Part shown: positions 20,501-29,262 of the stretch, in pieces | Position numbering within the stretch: the first letter of the stretch is position 1 | How the letters are laid out: every line of letters begins with the position of its first letter | Assembly (NCBI RefSeq): GCF_001590605.1 | Contig: NZ_CP014504.1 | Coordinates: 3,410,001 to 3,474,000 of the forward strand | DNA: 64,000 nucleotides | Direction: 5' to 3' | Source of the DNA: Pedobacter cryoconitis | GTDB taxonomy: Bacteria; Bacteroidota; Bacteroidia; Sphingobacteriales; Sphingobacteriaceae | The notes under the pieces: model-generated | Databases searched by the model: none | What the model was told of the DNA's origin: nothing | The model's input: only the letters and a program-made list of their open reading frames with translations | Program-made: the position numbers and the translations under genes

Positions 20501-23500
20501 CAAATCCAATTCCCCCTCAAACCAGTATGCCCCAGGTACATTATAAGCCACATTACCCGCCGAAAACTGGCTCAGTATCCATAAACGACGCTGTGAGGAA
20601 GAAAGCACATAACTTTCTGCTGGAGCAACAACAGGAATCCCTGTATAACCCATCTGATGACTCCCTTCAATCAGCAATGCCTGATCTTCCAGTATAGAAA
20701 CCGAAAACACTTCTTTCAACTCCAGTTTTACACCAAATACTTTATAAACCTGGCTGGTCAAACGAATCGCTTTCAAACTATGTCCACCCAGTTCAAAAAA
20801 GTTTGAACTGATCCCGATCTGATCAGGATCACGTCCCAATACCTCACTCCATATCTCTACCAGCTGTCTCTCGGTTTCTGTACGCGGAGCAATATAAACT
20901 GCTCCAGTACCAAGCTCCCTACCAGCTAGTTCTTCCAATGCTTTACGGTCGACCTTACCATTTACAGTCAGCGGGATCATATCCAGCAGCGTATAAGACT
21001 CTGGCAACATGTACGAGGGCAATAACTGCCCCAGGTAACTCTTCAGTACCAACGGATCCACATCTCCCTCACCAGTGATATAAGCCTTAAGTTCACGCTC
21101 CCCTAAATTATTTAAGGGCGCAAGAACAACTGCCGAGGTGATAGCACTATATCCCTGTAAAATATTCTCGATCTCTCCAAGCTCCACCCGGTAACCACGA
21201 ATCTTAACCTGCTCGTCCAACCGGCCAATAAATTCTACATTCCCGTCAGCAAGCCAGCGCCCCAGGTCTCCAGTACGGTACATCCGCTCTCCCAAGCGGT
21301 AAGGATTTGTTACAAACTTCTCTGCCGTCAATGCTGCCTGGTTCAGATAACCACGTGCAAGACCAGCACCTCCCAAACAAATCTCCCCAGGAACACCAAC
21401 AGGCTGAAGTGCTCCCATTTTACTCAGAATATAAACCTGTGTATTGGAAATTGGTTTACCAATCGGTATAGGGTCAGATACCACGGTAATTGCATGGGTC
21501 AGAGAAAACGTCGTATTCTCTGTTGGCCCATAACCATTGATAATCTCAACAGATGGATATCTGTTTTTTATCCTTTGGATATGACCAGGAGATAATTTAT
21601 CTCCACCGGTAATGATCTTATTTAACCCCGCAAAAATCCCTGTATCCTGATCAACCAGTGTGTTCAGCCAACCTGAAGTAAACCACATGATATTAACTTC
21701 CTCTTCGCGGATCAATGCACTTAACTTAACCGGATCAAGCAAATTATCTTTACTGCACAAAACAAGTTTTCCGCCGTTCAACAACATACCCCAATATTCA
21801 AATGTAACTGCATCAAAAGAAACAGAACCCGTACTTAATAAAATATCTGATTCACTAAAAGAAACGTAATTGCTTGACTTCACAAGCCGCACTACATTCT
21901 TGTGTTCTACCATTGTACCCTTAGGTACACCCGTTGATCCCGAAGTATACATTACATAAGCAAGATCTGTAGGTTTATTCACAGCCAAAACGACCGACGG
22001 GTAAATGTTTTTTTTCATTTTCTCCAGTTCATCTGCGTCGATAACCAGTTTACACCCACTGTCTGAAATCATAAACTCAATACGCTCTTCAGGATACCCA
22101 GGATCTATAGGAACATACGCACCTCCAGATTTCAGTACTCCTAACAAACTAATAATCAACCATTCACTGCGATCCAGCCTAACCCCGATTAGCTCACCAG
22201 GAACAATCTGATAAACAGAACGTAAATACGCTGCCAAACGGTTTGACTCCTGGTCAAGTTCACCATAACTCAAATGCCTCCCTTCAAATACAACAGCAGT
22301 CTTTTCCGGATGCTCCAACACCTGTTCAGCAAACAGATCTACCAAGGTCTGTTCCTTCGGATAAGCAACACTTGTAGCATTAAAATCCTCCAACAGCGCT
22401 AACTTCTCTGACGTAGACAGGTAATCCAGTCGACCAACCGCTACCGAAGGAGCTTTTAAAATCGTCTCCAGTAAATGTTCAAAATGTCCAAGCATACCCC
22501 AAACGGTACCTTCCTCATAAATATCATTGTTATAACCAAGCTGTACTTCCACTCCTTCGTCCTGTTCGATAAAAGTAAACTGAAGATCGAACTTGCTGAT
22601 CACATCCCGGCTATCTTCATAAACACTCGCTTGAAGCCCCGACAAATGTTTCTCCCAGAATTGCTGCTGAAGTTCTGGCTGTTGTAATACCACAAGTACA
22701 TCAAACAACGGATGACGGCTCATATCACGTTGCAGGTTCAGCGAATCTACCAGCTCATCAAATGGATAAACCTGATGCTCATATCCACCAAGGGTAACCC
22801 TTTTTACCCGGTCAAGTATTTCTCTATAATTTTCTGCCCCGCTAAAGGTCGTTCTCAGTGCAAGGGTATTCACATAAAAACCAAGCTGCCCTTCCAGGTC
22901 TGCATGTTCTCGGCCTGCTATGGGACTGCCAATGATTATATCTTCCTGACCTGTGTAACGGTGCAATAGCACCTTCACCGCTGCAAGTAAACCCATAAAA
23001 AGAGTCGCTCCTTCTTCTTGTAAGAGTCTCCTGAAGCTTGCAATCTGCCCGCCATTCAGTCTTTTTCTGATCGTCCGTCCATTATACGTTTTCACCAGAG
23101 GTCTGGATTTGTCACCCAAAAGCGACAGTACAGGCAACTCTCCGCTGAACTGCTCCAGCCAATAGCCCTTGTGTGCCGCAAATGCGGCTCCTTTCAGCTG
23201 CTCCTGTTGCCAGAAAGCATAATCTTTATATTGTATATTAAGCCCTGTAATCTCTTCCACTTCCCCACTCTGATAGGATCCATAATACCCCATCAGTTCT
23301 TTAATCAGGATACCCATCGACCACCCATCACTAATGATGTGATGCATCACATAACTCAAAACCCAACTCCTTTCAGATACCCGGTATAAACAGCCATACA
23401 TTAGCGGCCCTGAGGTCAAATCAAATACCGTTGTAAAATCTTTCTCCACCAGGCTACGCAATACAGTAAGCTCTGTTCCCCTCAAATCCTGCTCATTGAT

Positions 23501-26500
23501 CACAAAACCACCTGTACCTGCATCCTGTATATATTGTCTGACTTCCGCTTCTTCATCTGAACGAAAGACAGTCCGCAGAATTTCATGACGGGAAATCAAA
23601 GCATCAAATGAACGCTGTAAAATCTCCAAATCCAATTCCCCCTCAAACCAGTATGCCCCAGGTACATTATAAGCCACATTACCCGCCGAAAACTGGCTCA
23701 GTATCCATAAACGACGCTGTGAGGAAGAAAGCACATAACTTTCTGCTGGAGCAACAACAGGAATCCCTGTATAACCCATCTGATGACTCCCTTCAATCAG
23801 CAATGCCTGATCTTCCAGTATAGAAACCGAAAACACTTCTTTCAACTCCAGTTTTACACCAAATACTTTATAAACCTGGCTGGTCAAACGAATCGCTTTC
23901 AAACTATGTCCACCCAGTTCAAAAAAGTTTGAACTGATCCCGATCTGATCAGGATCACGTCCCAATACCTCACTCCATATCTCTACCAGCTGTCTCTCGG
24001 TTTCTGTACGCGGAGCAATATAAACTGCTCCAGTACCAAGCTCCCTACCAGCTAGTTCTTCCAATGCTTTACGGTCGACCTTACCATTTACAGTCAGCGG
24101 GATCATATCCAGCAGCGTATAAGACTCTGGCAACATGTACGAGGGCAATAACTGCCCCAGGTAACTCTTCAGTACCAACGGATCCACATCTCCCTCACCA
24201 GTGATATAAGCCTTAAGTTCACGCTCCCCTAAATTATTTAAGGGCGCAAGAACAACTGCCGAGGTGATAGCACTATATCCCTGTAAAATATTCTCGATCT
24301 CTCCAAGCTCCACCCGGTAACCACGAATCTTAACCTGCTCGTCCAACCGGCCAATAAATTCTACATTCCCGTCAGCAAGCCAGCGCCCCAGGTCTCCAGT
24401 ACGGTACATCCGCTCTCCCAAGCGGTAAGGATTTGTTACAAACTTCTCTGCCGTCAATGCTGCCTGGTTCAGATAACCACGTGCAAGACCAGCACCTCCC
24501 AAACAAATCTCCCCAGGAACACCAACAGGCTGAAGTGCTCCCATTTTACTCAGAATATAAACCTGTGTATTGGAAATTGGTTTACCAATCGGTATAGGGT
24601 CAGATACCACGGTAATTGCATGGGTCAGAGAAAACGTCGTATTCTCTGTTGGCCCATAACCATTGATAATCTCAACAGATGGATATCTGTTTTTTATCCT
24701 TTGGATATGACCAGGAGATAATTTATCTCCACCGGTAATGATCTTATTTAACCCCGCAAAAATCCCTGTATCCTGATCAACCAGTGTGTTCAGCCAACCT
24801 GAAGTAAACCACATGATATTAACTTCCTCTTCGCGGATCAATGCACTTAACTTAACCGGATCAAGCAAATTATCTTTACTGCACAAAACAAGTTTTCCGC
24901 CGTTCAACAACATACCCCAATATTCAAATGTAACTGCATCAAAAGAAACAGAACCCGTACTTAATAAAATATCTGATTCACTAAAAGAAACGTAATTGCT
25001 TGACTTCACAAGCCGCACTACATTCTTGTGTTCTACCATTGTACCCTTAGGTACACCCGTTGATCCCGAAGTATACATTACATAAGCTAAATGATCTGCT
25101 TTGATCATAACAGGATTAAGCGGGGCGCAGACATCCTCCATATCTCCCATTTGTAAATCCAATGCAATTATGCTCCCGCTATAATACTCAAGGTCAAACA
25201 CATAATCCACCTGGGTAAGCAAAACTTGTGCTCCTGTATCCTTTAGAATGAACTCTTTACGAGTCCCCGGATAATCAGGATCGATAGGAACATAAGCCCC
25301 TCCTGCTTTTAATATAGCTAAAATACCTACAATCAGTAATTCCGACCTATCCAGCATAATTCCCACCAGATCATCAGGTCGTATCGTATAATTTGATTTC
25401 AGATATTGAGCCACACGCCCAGACTGTTCATCCAATTCCCGGTAACTCAAATGTTTTCCTTCAAATACAACAGCAGTCTTTTCCGGATGCTCCAACACCT
25501 GTTCAGCAAACAGATCTACCAAGGTTTGTTTCTCCGGATAAGCTATCCTTGCTGCATTAAATTCCTCCAACAGCACTGACTTTTCTTTTTCATTCAGGTA
25601 ATCCAACTGACCAACCGGTACCAAAGGGTCTTTTAAAATCGTCTCTAACAACTGTTCAAGATGATCGAGCATAGTTACCACTGTGACCTCCTCGTAAATA
25701 TCATTATTATAGGACATCAGAATATCCACACCTTCGCTTAATTCGATAAAAGTTAACTGAAGATCGAACTTGCTGATCACATCCCGACTATCTTCATAAA
25801 CACTCGCTTGAAGCCCCGACAAATGTTTCTCCCAGGATTGCTGCTGAAGTTCCTGCTGCTGCAATACAACTACCACATCAAACAATGGATGTCGGCTCAT
25901 ATCACGCTGCAGATTCAGTGATTCTACCAGTTCATCGAATGGATAAGCCTGATGCTCATATGCACCAAGAGTCCCCCTTTTTACTGCACCAAGAATTTCT
26001 TTATAATTTTCTGCCTCGCCAAAGATTGTTCTCAGTGCAAGGGTATTCACATAAAAGCCAATCTGTCCTTCCAGATCTGTATGCTCTCGGCCTGCTGCAG
26101 GACTACCAATAATTACATCTTCCTGTCCAGTGTAACGGTGCAGCAGTACGTTCACCACCGCAAGTAAACCCATGAACAGAGTCGCGCTTTCCTCTTGTAA
26201 TAATCCTCTGAACCTTCCCATCAGTTCTGCGTTCAGATTTTTTCTGATCGTTCGGCCATTATAAGTTTTCACCAATGGTCTGGCTTTATCGCCAAAAAGC
26301 GACAATACGGGCAACTCTCCACTGAACTGCTCCAGCCAGTAAGCCTTATGTACTGCAAAAGCTGCACCTTCCAGTTGCCCCTGCTGCCAGGAAGCGTAAT
26401 CTTTATATTGTAAATTAAGTGCCGTAAAAACGTTTTCATCTCCAAGAAGAAATGCATCATAATATCCCATGAGCTCCTTAATCAGGATACCCATTGACCA

Positions 26501-27124
26501 TCCGTCACTAATGATATGGTGCATCACATAACTGAAAACCCAGTTCCTTTCAGATACCCGGTATAAACAGCCATACATTAGCGGTCCTGAGGACAGGTCA
26601 AATACTCTCAGTGCATCTTCTTCTATCAAGTTACGTAATACTGCACGGTCTGTCCCCCTCAAGTCCTGCTCATGAATCACAAAACCAGCTGTATCTGCGT
26701 TCTGTACATATTGCCTAACCTCATTATCTCCCTCCGCACAGAATACTGTCCGCAGAATCTCATGTCGAGAAATTAAAGCTTCAAATGAGCGCTGTAAAAC
26801 CTGCAAATTCAATTCTCCCTCAAACCAGTATGCCCCAGGTACATTATAAGCCGCGTTTCCTTCAGAAAACTGACTTAGGATCCATAAACGACGCTGTGCA
26901 GAAGAAAGTACATAATTTTCAGCAGGAGCCACCTGAGGAATCTGCTTATCTGAAGTTTGCGGCCCATATTTTAATAAAAAATTCTTGAGCTCCTGTTTAT
27001 TTTCTTTAATTTTTACTATAAGCTCATGATTTACCTGAGCATCCCTAGAAAACACTTTTAATTCACCATCAACTAATTCAAGCAAAATATTATTATCAGT
27101 AATACGCCTTAATAAATCATTCAT
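17516..27124 (-). CDS. Nonribosomal peptide synthetase NRPS-2 (docking-(C-A-T)x3), predicted Val-Val-Asp
   Basis: 3202 residues. A TubC-like N-terminal docking region (1-55) is followed by C 63-510, A 528-1021, T 1038-1115; C 1121-1571, A 1588-2061, T 2081-2158; C 2161-2611, A 2634-3108, T 3128-3195. Codes read by alignment to GrsA: A1 and A2 DAFWIGGTFK (a published Val code), A3 DLTKIGHIGK (one change from the Asp code DLTKVGHIGK). All three C domains keep HHIISDGWS. The protein ends shortly after the last carrier (FNEPNIE), resembling the end of NRPS-1, so both presumably hand over to a TubC-like partner. Modules 1 and 2 share an identical A-core-T-C block, and another block is shared with NRPS-1. 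It starts 90 bases downstream of the LanC-like gene. Confidence 0.97.
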   Translation of the reverse strand: MNDLLRRITDNNILLELVDGELKVFSRDAQVNHELIVKIKENKQELKNFLLKYGPQTSDKQIPQVAPAENYVLSSAQRRLWILSQFSEGNAAYNVPGAYWFEGELNLQVLQRSFEALISRHEILRTVFCAEGDNEVRQYVQNADTAGFVIHEQDLRGTDRAVLRNLIEEDALRVFDLSSGPLMYGCLYRVSERNWVFSYVMHHIISDGWSMGILIKELMGYYDAFLLGDENVFTALNLQYKDYASWQQGQLEGAAFAVHKAYWLEQFSGELPVLSLFGDKARPLVKTYNGRTIRKNLNAELMGRFRGLLQEESATLFMGLLAVVNVLLHRYTGQEDVIIGSPAAGREHTDLEGQIGFYVNTLALRTIFGEAENYKEILGAVKRGTLGAYEHQAYPFDELVESLNLQRDMSRHPLFDVVVVLQQQELQQQSWEKHLSGLQASVYEDSRDVISKFDLQLTFIELSEGVDILMSYNNDIYEEVTVVTMLDHLEQLLETILKDPLVPVGQLDYLNEKEKSVLLEEFNAARIAYPEKQTLVDLFAEQVLEHPEKTAVVFEGKHLSYRELDEQSGRVAQYLKSNYTIRPDDLVGIMLDRSELLIVGILAILKAGGAYVPIDPDYPGTRKEFILKDTGAQVLLTQVDYVFDLEYYSGSIIALDLQMGDMEDVCAPLNPVMIKADHLAYVMYTSGSTGVPKGTMVEHKNVVRLVKSSNYVSFSESDILLSTGSVSFDAVTFEYWGMLLNGGKLVLCSKDNLLDPVKLSALIREEEVNIMWFTSGWLNTLVDQDTGIFAGLNKIITGGDKLSPGHIQRIKNRYPSVEIINGYGPTENTTFSLTHAITVVSDPIPIGKPISNTQVYILSKMGALQPVGVPGEICLGGAGLARGYLNQAALTAEKFVTNPYRLGERMYRTGDLGRWLADGNVEFIGRLDEQVKIRGYRVELGEIENILQGYSAITSAVVLAPLNNLGERELKAYITGEGDVDPLVLKSYLGQLLPSYMLPESYTLLDMIPLTVNGKVDRKALEELAGRELGTGAVYIAPRTETERQLVEIWSEVLGRDPDQIGISSNFFELGGHSLKAIRLTSQVYKVFGVKLELKEVFSVSILEDQALLIEGSHQMGYTGIPVVAPAESYVLSSSQRRLWILSQFSAGNVAYNVPGAYWFEGELDLEILQRSFDALISRHEILRTVFRSDEEAEVRQYIQDAGTGGFVINEQDLRGTELTVLRSLVEKDFTTVFDLTSGPLMYGCLYRVSERSWVLSYVMHHIISDGWSMGILIKELMGYYGSYQSGEVEEITGLNIQYKDYAFWQQEQLKGAAFAAHKGYWLEQFSGELPVLSLLGDKSRPLVKTYNGRTIRKRLNGGQIASFRRLLQEEGATLFMGLLAAVKVLLHRYTGQEDIIIGSPIAGREHADLEGQLGFYVNTLALRTTFSGAENYREILDRVKRVTLGGYEHQVYPFDELVDSLNLQRDMSRHPLFDVLVVLQQPELQQQFWEKHLSGLQASVYEDSRDVISKFDLQFTFIEQDEGVEVQLGYNNDIYEEGTVWGMLGHFEHLLETILKAPSVAVGRLDYLSTSEKLALLEDFNATSVAYPKEQTLVDLFAEQVLEHPEKTAVVFEGRHLSYGELDQESNRLAAYLRSVYQIVPGELIGVRLDRSEWLIISLLGVLKSGGAYVPIDPGYPEERIEFMISDSGCKLVIDADELEKMKKNIYPSVVLAVNKPTDLAYVMYTSGSTGVPKGTMVEHKNVVRLVKSSNYVSFSESDILLSTGSVSFDAVTFEYWGMLLNGGKLVLCSKDNLLDPVKLSALIREEEVNIMWFTSGWLNTLVDQDTGIFAGLNKIITGGDKLSPGHIQRIKNRYPSVEIINGYGPTENTTFSLTHAITVVSDPIPIGKPISNTQVYILSKMGALQPVGVPGEICLGGAGLARGYLNQAALTAEKFVTNPYRLGERMYRTGDLGRWLADGNVEFIGRLDEQVKIRGYRVELGEIENILQGYSAITSAVVLAPLNNLGERELKAYITGEGDVDPLVLKSYLGQLLPSYMLPESYTLLDMIPLTVNGKVDRKALEELAGRELGTGAVYIAPRTETERQLVEIWSEVLGRDPDQIGISSNFFELGGHSLKAIRLTSQVYKVFGVKLELKEVFSVSILEDQALLIEGSHQMGYTGIPVVAPAESYVLSSSQRRLWILSQFSAGNVAYNVPGAYWFEGELDLEILQRSFDALISRHEILRTVFRSDEEAEVRQYIQDAGTGGFVINEQDLRGTELTVLRSLVEKDFTTVFDLTSGPLMYGCLYRVSERSWVLSYVMHHIISDGWSMGILIKELMGYYGSYQSGEVEEITGLNIQYKDYAFWQQEQLKGAAFAAHKGYWLEQFSGELPVLSLLGDKSRPLVKTYNGRTIRKRLNGGQIASFRRFLQEEGATLFMGLLAAVKVLLHRYTGQEDIIIGSPIAGREHADLEGQLGFYVNTLALRTTFSASESYSTLLQNIKKVAINAYTHQDFPFDVLVDELKIQRDVSRHPLFDVWLVLQDGDSMKQQPVDFDGLSVKEYKGSENLTSRLDLSFEFVEVDDILQLGLVYNSDIYLSETAERMMDHLINVLTIISVHPTLPIGELDYLGSEDKHKLLNGFNRSSVVYPEMMDTITALFEQQAISVPDQIALVCDGKQYSFHELNEQSHLLASYLISKHGVLPGDRVSILLERSEWMIISILGILRAGAAYVPIDIEYPKERIEYMLADSKCKITLDQNEIENFLKEGVTLDKELLPVYESNDIAYVIYTSGSTGKPKGVMVSHFALVDYVMGIIQRTNIGSCKSFGLVSTIAADLGNTVLYTSLLTGGRLQLFTAKEIINPDKMYSSKVDCLKIVPSHWKSLQAPSGIVLPNKCLIFGGEQLTDDVLDMLRRNDADCEVYNHYGPSETTIGKLLKHIDLGNIEDHISLGSPFGNNEVYILDPKQQLLPIGVVGEICISGNGLANGYLNNPELTADKFIPNPFRREKLMYKTGDLGKWLADGNVEFIGRIDDQIKIRGFRIELGEIQSTLLGIKEIENAIVLSKETVNNEKTLIAYILCREEITNDMLRIHLAEKLPVYMIPAIFIRLAEFPLLPNGKIDRKQLTNNEKMMIADHHDLTKFRNPVEEKLVTIWSEVLGVEMGQIGVHTNFFELGGHSLTAIRILLKIHEQFNVEVDLINFFNEPNIEAMANEIENILWLRD
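19728..25087. repeat. Intragenic repeat in NRPS-2, two 2234-bp copies
   Basis: Copies 19728..21961 and 22854..25087 are offset by 3126 bp. I noticed two differences: one changes Phe to Leu in the C domain (RRFLQEEG against RRLLQEEG), the other is silent near 19945/23071. The block runs from the A-domain core motif YTSGSTG through the carrier into the middle of the following C domain, so its ends do not respect domain borders. Confidence 0.95.
22050..24595. repeat. Segment shared between NRPS-2 and NRPS-1 (2546 bp; partner 34809..37354)
   Basis: The offset to NRPS-1 is 12759 bp. The block spans the last third of one A domain, its carrier, the next C domain and the beginning of the next A domain. 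At both ends the two genes diverge abruptly inside an A domain: at 24596/37355 just upstream of GKPISNTQVYIL and at 22049/34808 just after ISDSGCK. The flanking A cores have different predicted specificities (Val against Tyr on one side, Val against Ser on the other). Confidence 0.9.
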
Positions 27125-27214
27125 AAATTATAGATTAATGTTTAATGAAATTCGATAGGACACACCTGTTTGACCAGAGGAATCCTTAGGGTAGATATTG
27201 AATTTTGTAAAGAA

Positions 27215-29257
27215 TCAGATAGTTGATTCTGGAGAAGGAATGATTTGTAAAACCCCCATATAAACCCATTTTTTTATAGTGCTCAGGATAGCAACGTTAA
27301 AAAGTTCTATGAACTCTTGCTTAGCACTGATATTAGAAACACCAACCTGAATGAGCAGATTTTTCAACCCTGCTTCGGGTAAAGATTGTATATAATCTCT
27401 TATTTCAAGAATAGCCTGTCCTAAAAACTTCGGGTGATCAAAGCTATGGAGTAACATCCTATAAGCATTGACCAGAGGAATTTCAACATCTTCAAGGGCA
27501 CAGGCATTACGTAGAATAAAAACAAAAGGACCTCCAGAATTGTCAGCTAAATCAGCACTTATCAATTGACCACCTTTTGAACTATCAAACAAAGTCCAAT
27601 CCCACTTGGTAGATATGATCTTCACCTTTTTTGAAATACAAACCTTCTGTCTGACCAGCCATTCATCAGGTTCATTAAGTAGTTTCATAGTTTCATCTAT
27701 ATATAAAAGCTGATCCAAGTATATTTGAAAATGGTTTTTTGATTTGTCAAAGAAGAGATCCAGTTTTTGCCTTTCCAAGGAGAATAAATCAGCAAGAAAA
27801 TCCAGTTTTGAATTATGCGGATCCGATTTAATCAGACTGTCAATAAATGTGTTAAAACTATCAATCTCACCATGAAGGCCATTAATAGAATGTGCATCCA
27901 GATAATCAGTTAAAACAGCAGGAGACGCATGACTAAGAAGAGTAATTGTTCTCTTATATATTCCGGTCAAAAGTTTCTTTCTTACATCTGATACCGAAAG
28001 ACATATAATAATTTTATTATCTTTTTTATAATTTCTATTAAAAAAAGGGGCAACAATAGTATTTGTTTTCACGGCGCTATCTGTAGCTTTTAGTAGCAAA
28101 TAAACTGATCCTATACTGCCAAATAATAAGCCACCATTTAAATTCAGTTCTGCTAATGAAATCTCAGCATTTTCATAAGCCTGGAAGAGCAGATTTTCCA
28201 TCACACCACTTTCATTCGCTAAAGAGTTATGTAATAAACTTAAGCCTATCCCTGCAATTCCATTATATAATTCAAATGATATTATATTACCAGAATTTAG
28301 AAATTCACTTACTTTATTCAAACTTTTGCCAGTAACTGTCTGTCTTTTTGAAATCAAAACCCCCATCATCCCATCCGACCAGTTTATACTATCGCCAGGC
28401 AAAAGTATTTCATGGTTACCATTCAGATGACTTTTTTTATACTCAGACAATGTTTTTTTATCAAGTATATCTCTTCTATAATCACCCCAATTATCGGCAA
28501 TATCAATCCAGCTGGAAGACATAATTCTGTCTGTTTCATTTAGGATAAAGGCCAAAACAGGAGCATCACAGTAATAATTAAGTTTGTCAAATACATATTG
28601 AATACCCGGAATACCATGAGCGAATCCACACGATCCATTGATGTGATTTTCATTTTCACTTCTCCAAAAAATTCCATCTGGTGATAACTTTGCTCCGGAT
28701 ACAATTTGTACTACATATTGGTTGATATAATTCACAAGGAAATTTTCCTGTGAGATTAAATAAAGTTCCAAAATTATCAGCAATGCTCCCGCTCTTCCAT
28801 CATATAAATAATCAGAGGTATATTTAGAATAGAGAAACGCTTCATTTGACGACCGAATTAATTGCAAACATATTTTTACTAACTCCGGATCATTATCAAT
28901 TTTATACCGCTCAATCAACAAATAGATAACACCACTTCGCCCTGTATAAAGACCATAATCAGCAGAGGGATTTTGGATACAATAAAGAATTAACTTATCA
29001 ATTGCTAAATCGGCTGTTTCGATATAAGTCTTTTTACCTGACTGTGTATACAACTCCATTAAAAAAAGGATGATCCCGCTAATTCCTGTATCCAGACACT
29101 CGATATTTCCTGAATTAACCCGATTTTTTTCCATTATATCAGAATTACTCCATGGCAATGGAGTTTGATACCGGAGATATTCAGCAACCAAATAATCACC
29201 ATAACTCTCTCCAAGTTTCTTGATATCTGTCTCTTTTATGATCTTCGTATTTGTCAT
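27215..29257 (-). CDS. Degenerate LanC-like protein with a C-terminal extension of unknown role
   Basis: 680 residues. Residues 45-390 show the repeated Gly-rich inner-helix motifs of the lanthionine cyclase (alpha/alpha toroid) fold: GISG 58-61, GRSG 106-109, GRAG 154-157, GFAHGIPG 211-218, DGMMG 295-299, NGIAG 332-336, GSIGS 380-384. H214 is kept, but the sites that normally carry the zinc ligands (WCYG and CHG) read WSDG and YNG, so zinc-dependent thioether formation is unlikely. Residues ~405-680 form a second helical region; its pattern (FLADLFSLERQ, then a likely winged-helix-like end) faintly recalls DUF2063/HvfC peptide-modification partners, but that is tentative. It is co-transcribed with NRPS genes: 5 bases after the preceding gene and 90 bases before NRPS-2. 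No precursor peptide or dehydratase is visible, so a lanthipeptide role is not supported. Confidence 0.75.
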   Translation of the reverse strand: MTNTKIIKETDIKKLGESYGDYLVAEYLRYQTPLPWSNSDIMEKNRVNSGNIECLDTGISGIILFLMELYTQSGKKTYIETADLAIDKLILYCIQNPSADYGLYTGRSGVIYLLIERYKIDNDPELVKICLQLIRSSNEAFLYSKYTSDYLYDGRAGALLIILELYLISQENFLVNYINQYVVQIVSGAKLSPDGIFWRSENENHINGSCGFAHGIPGIQYVFDKLNYYCDAPVLAFILNETDRIMSSSWIDIADNWGDYRRDILDKKTLSEYKKSHLNGNHEILLPGDSINWSDGMMGVLISKRQTVTGKSLNKVSEFLNSGNIISFELYNGIAGIGLSLLHNSLANESGVMENLLFQAYENAEISLAELNLNGGLLFGSIGSVYLLLKATDSAVKTNTIVAPFFNRNYKKDNKIIICLSVSDVRKKLLTGIYKRTITLLSHASPAVLTDYLDAHSINGLHGEIDSFNTFIDSLIKSDPHNSKLDFLADLFSLERQKLDLFFDKSKNHFQIYLDQLLYIDETMKLLNEPDEWLVRQKVCISKKVKIISTKWDWTLFDSSKGGQLISADLADNSGGPFVFILRNACALEDVEIPLVNAYRMLLHSFDHPKFLGQAILEIRDYIQSLPEAGLKNLLIQVGVSNISAKQEFIELFNVAILSTIKKWVYMGVLQIIPSPESTI

Positions 29258-29262
29258 CAGCG

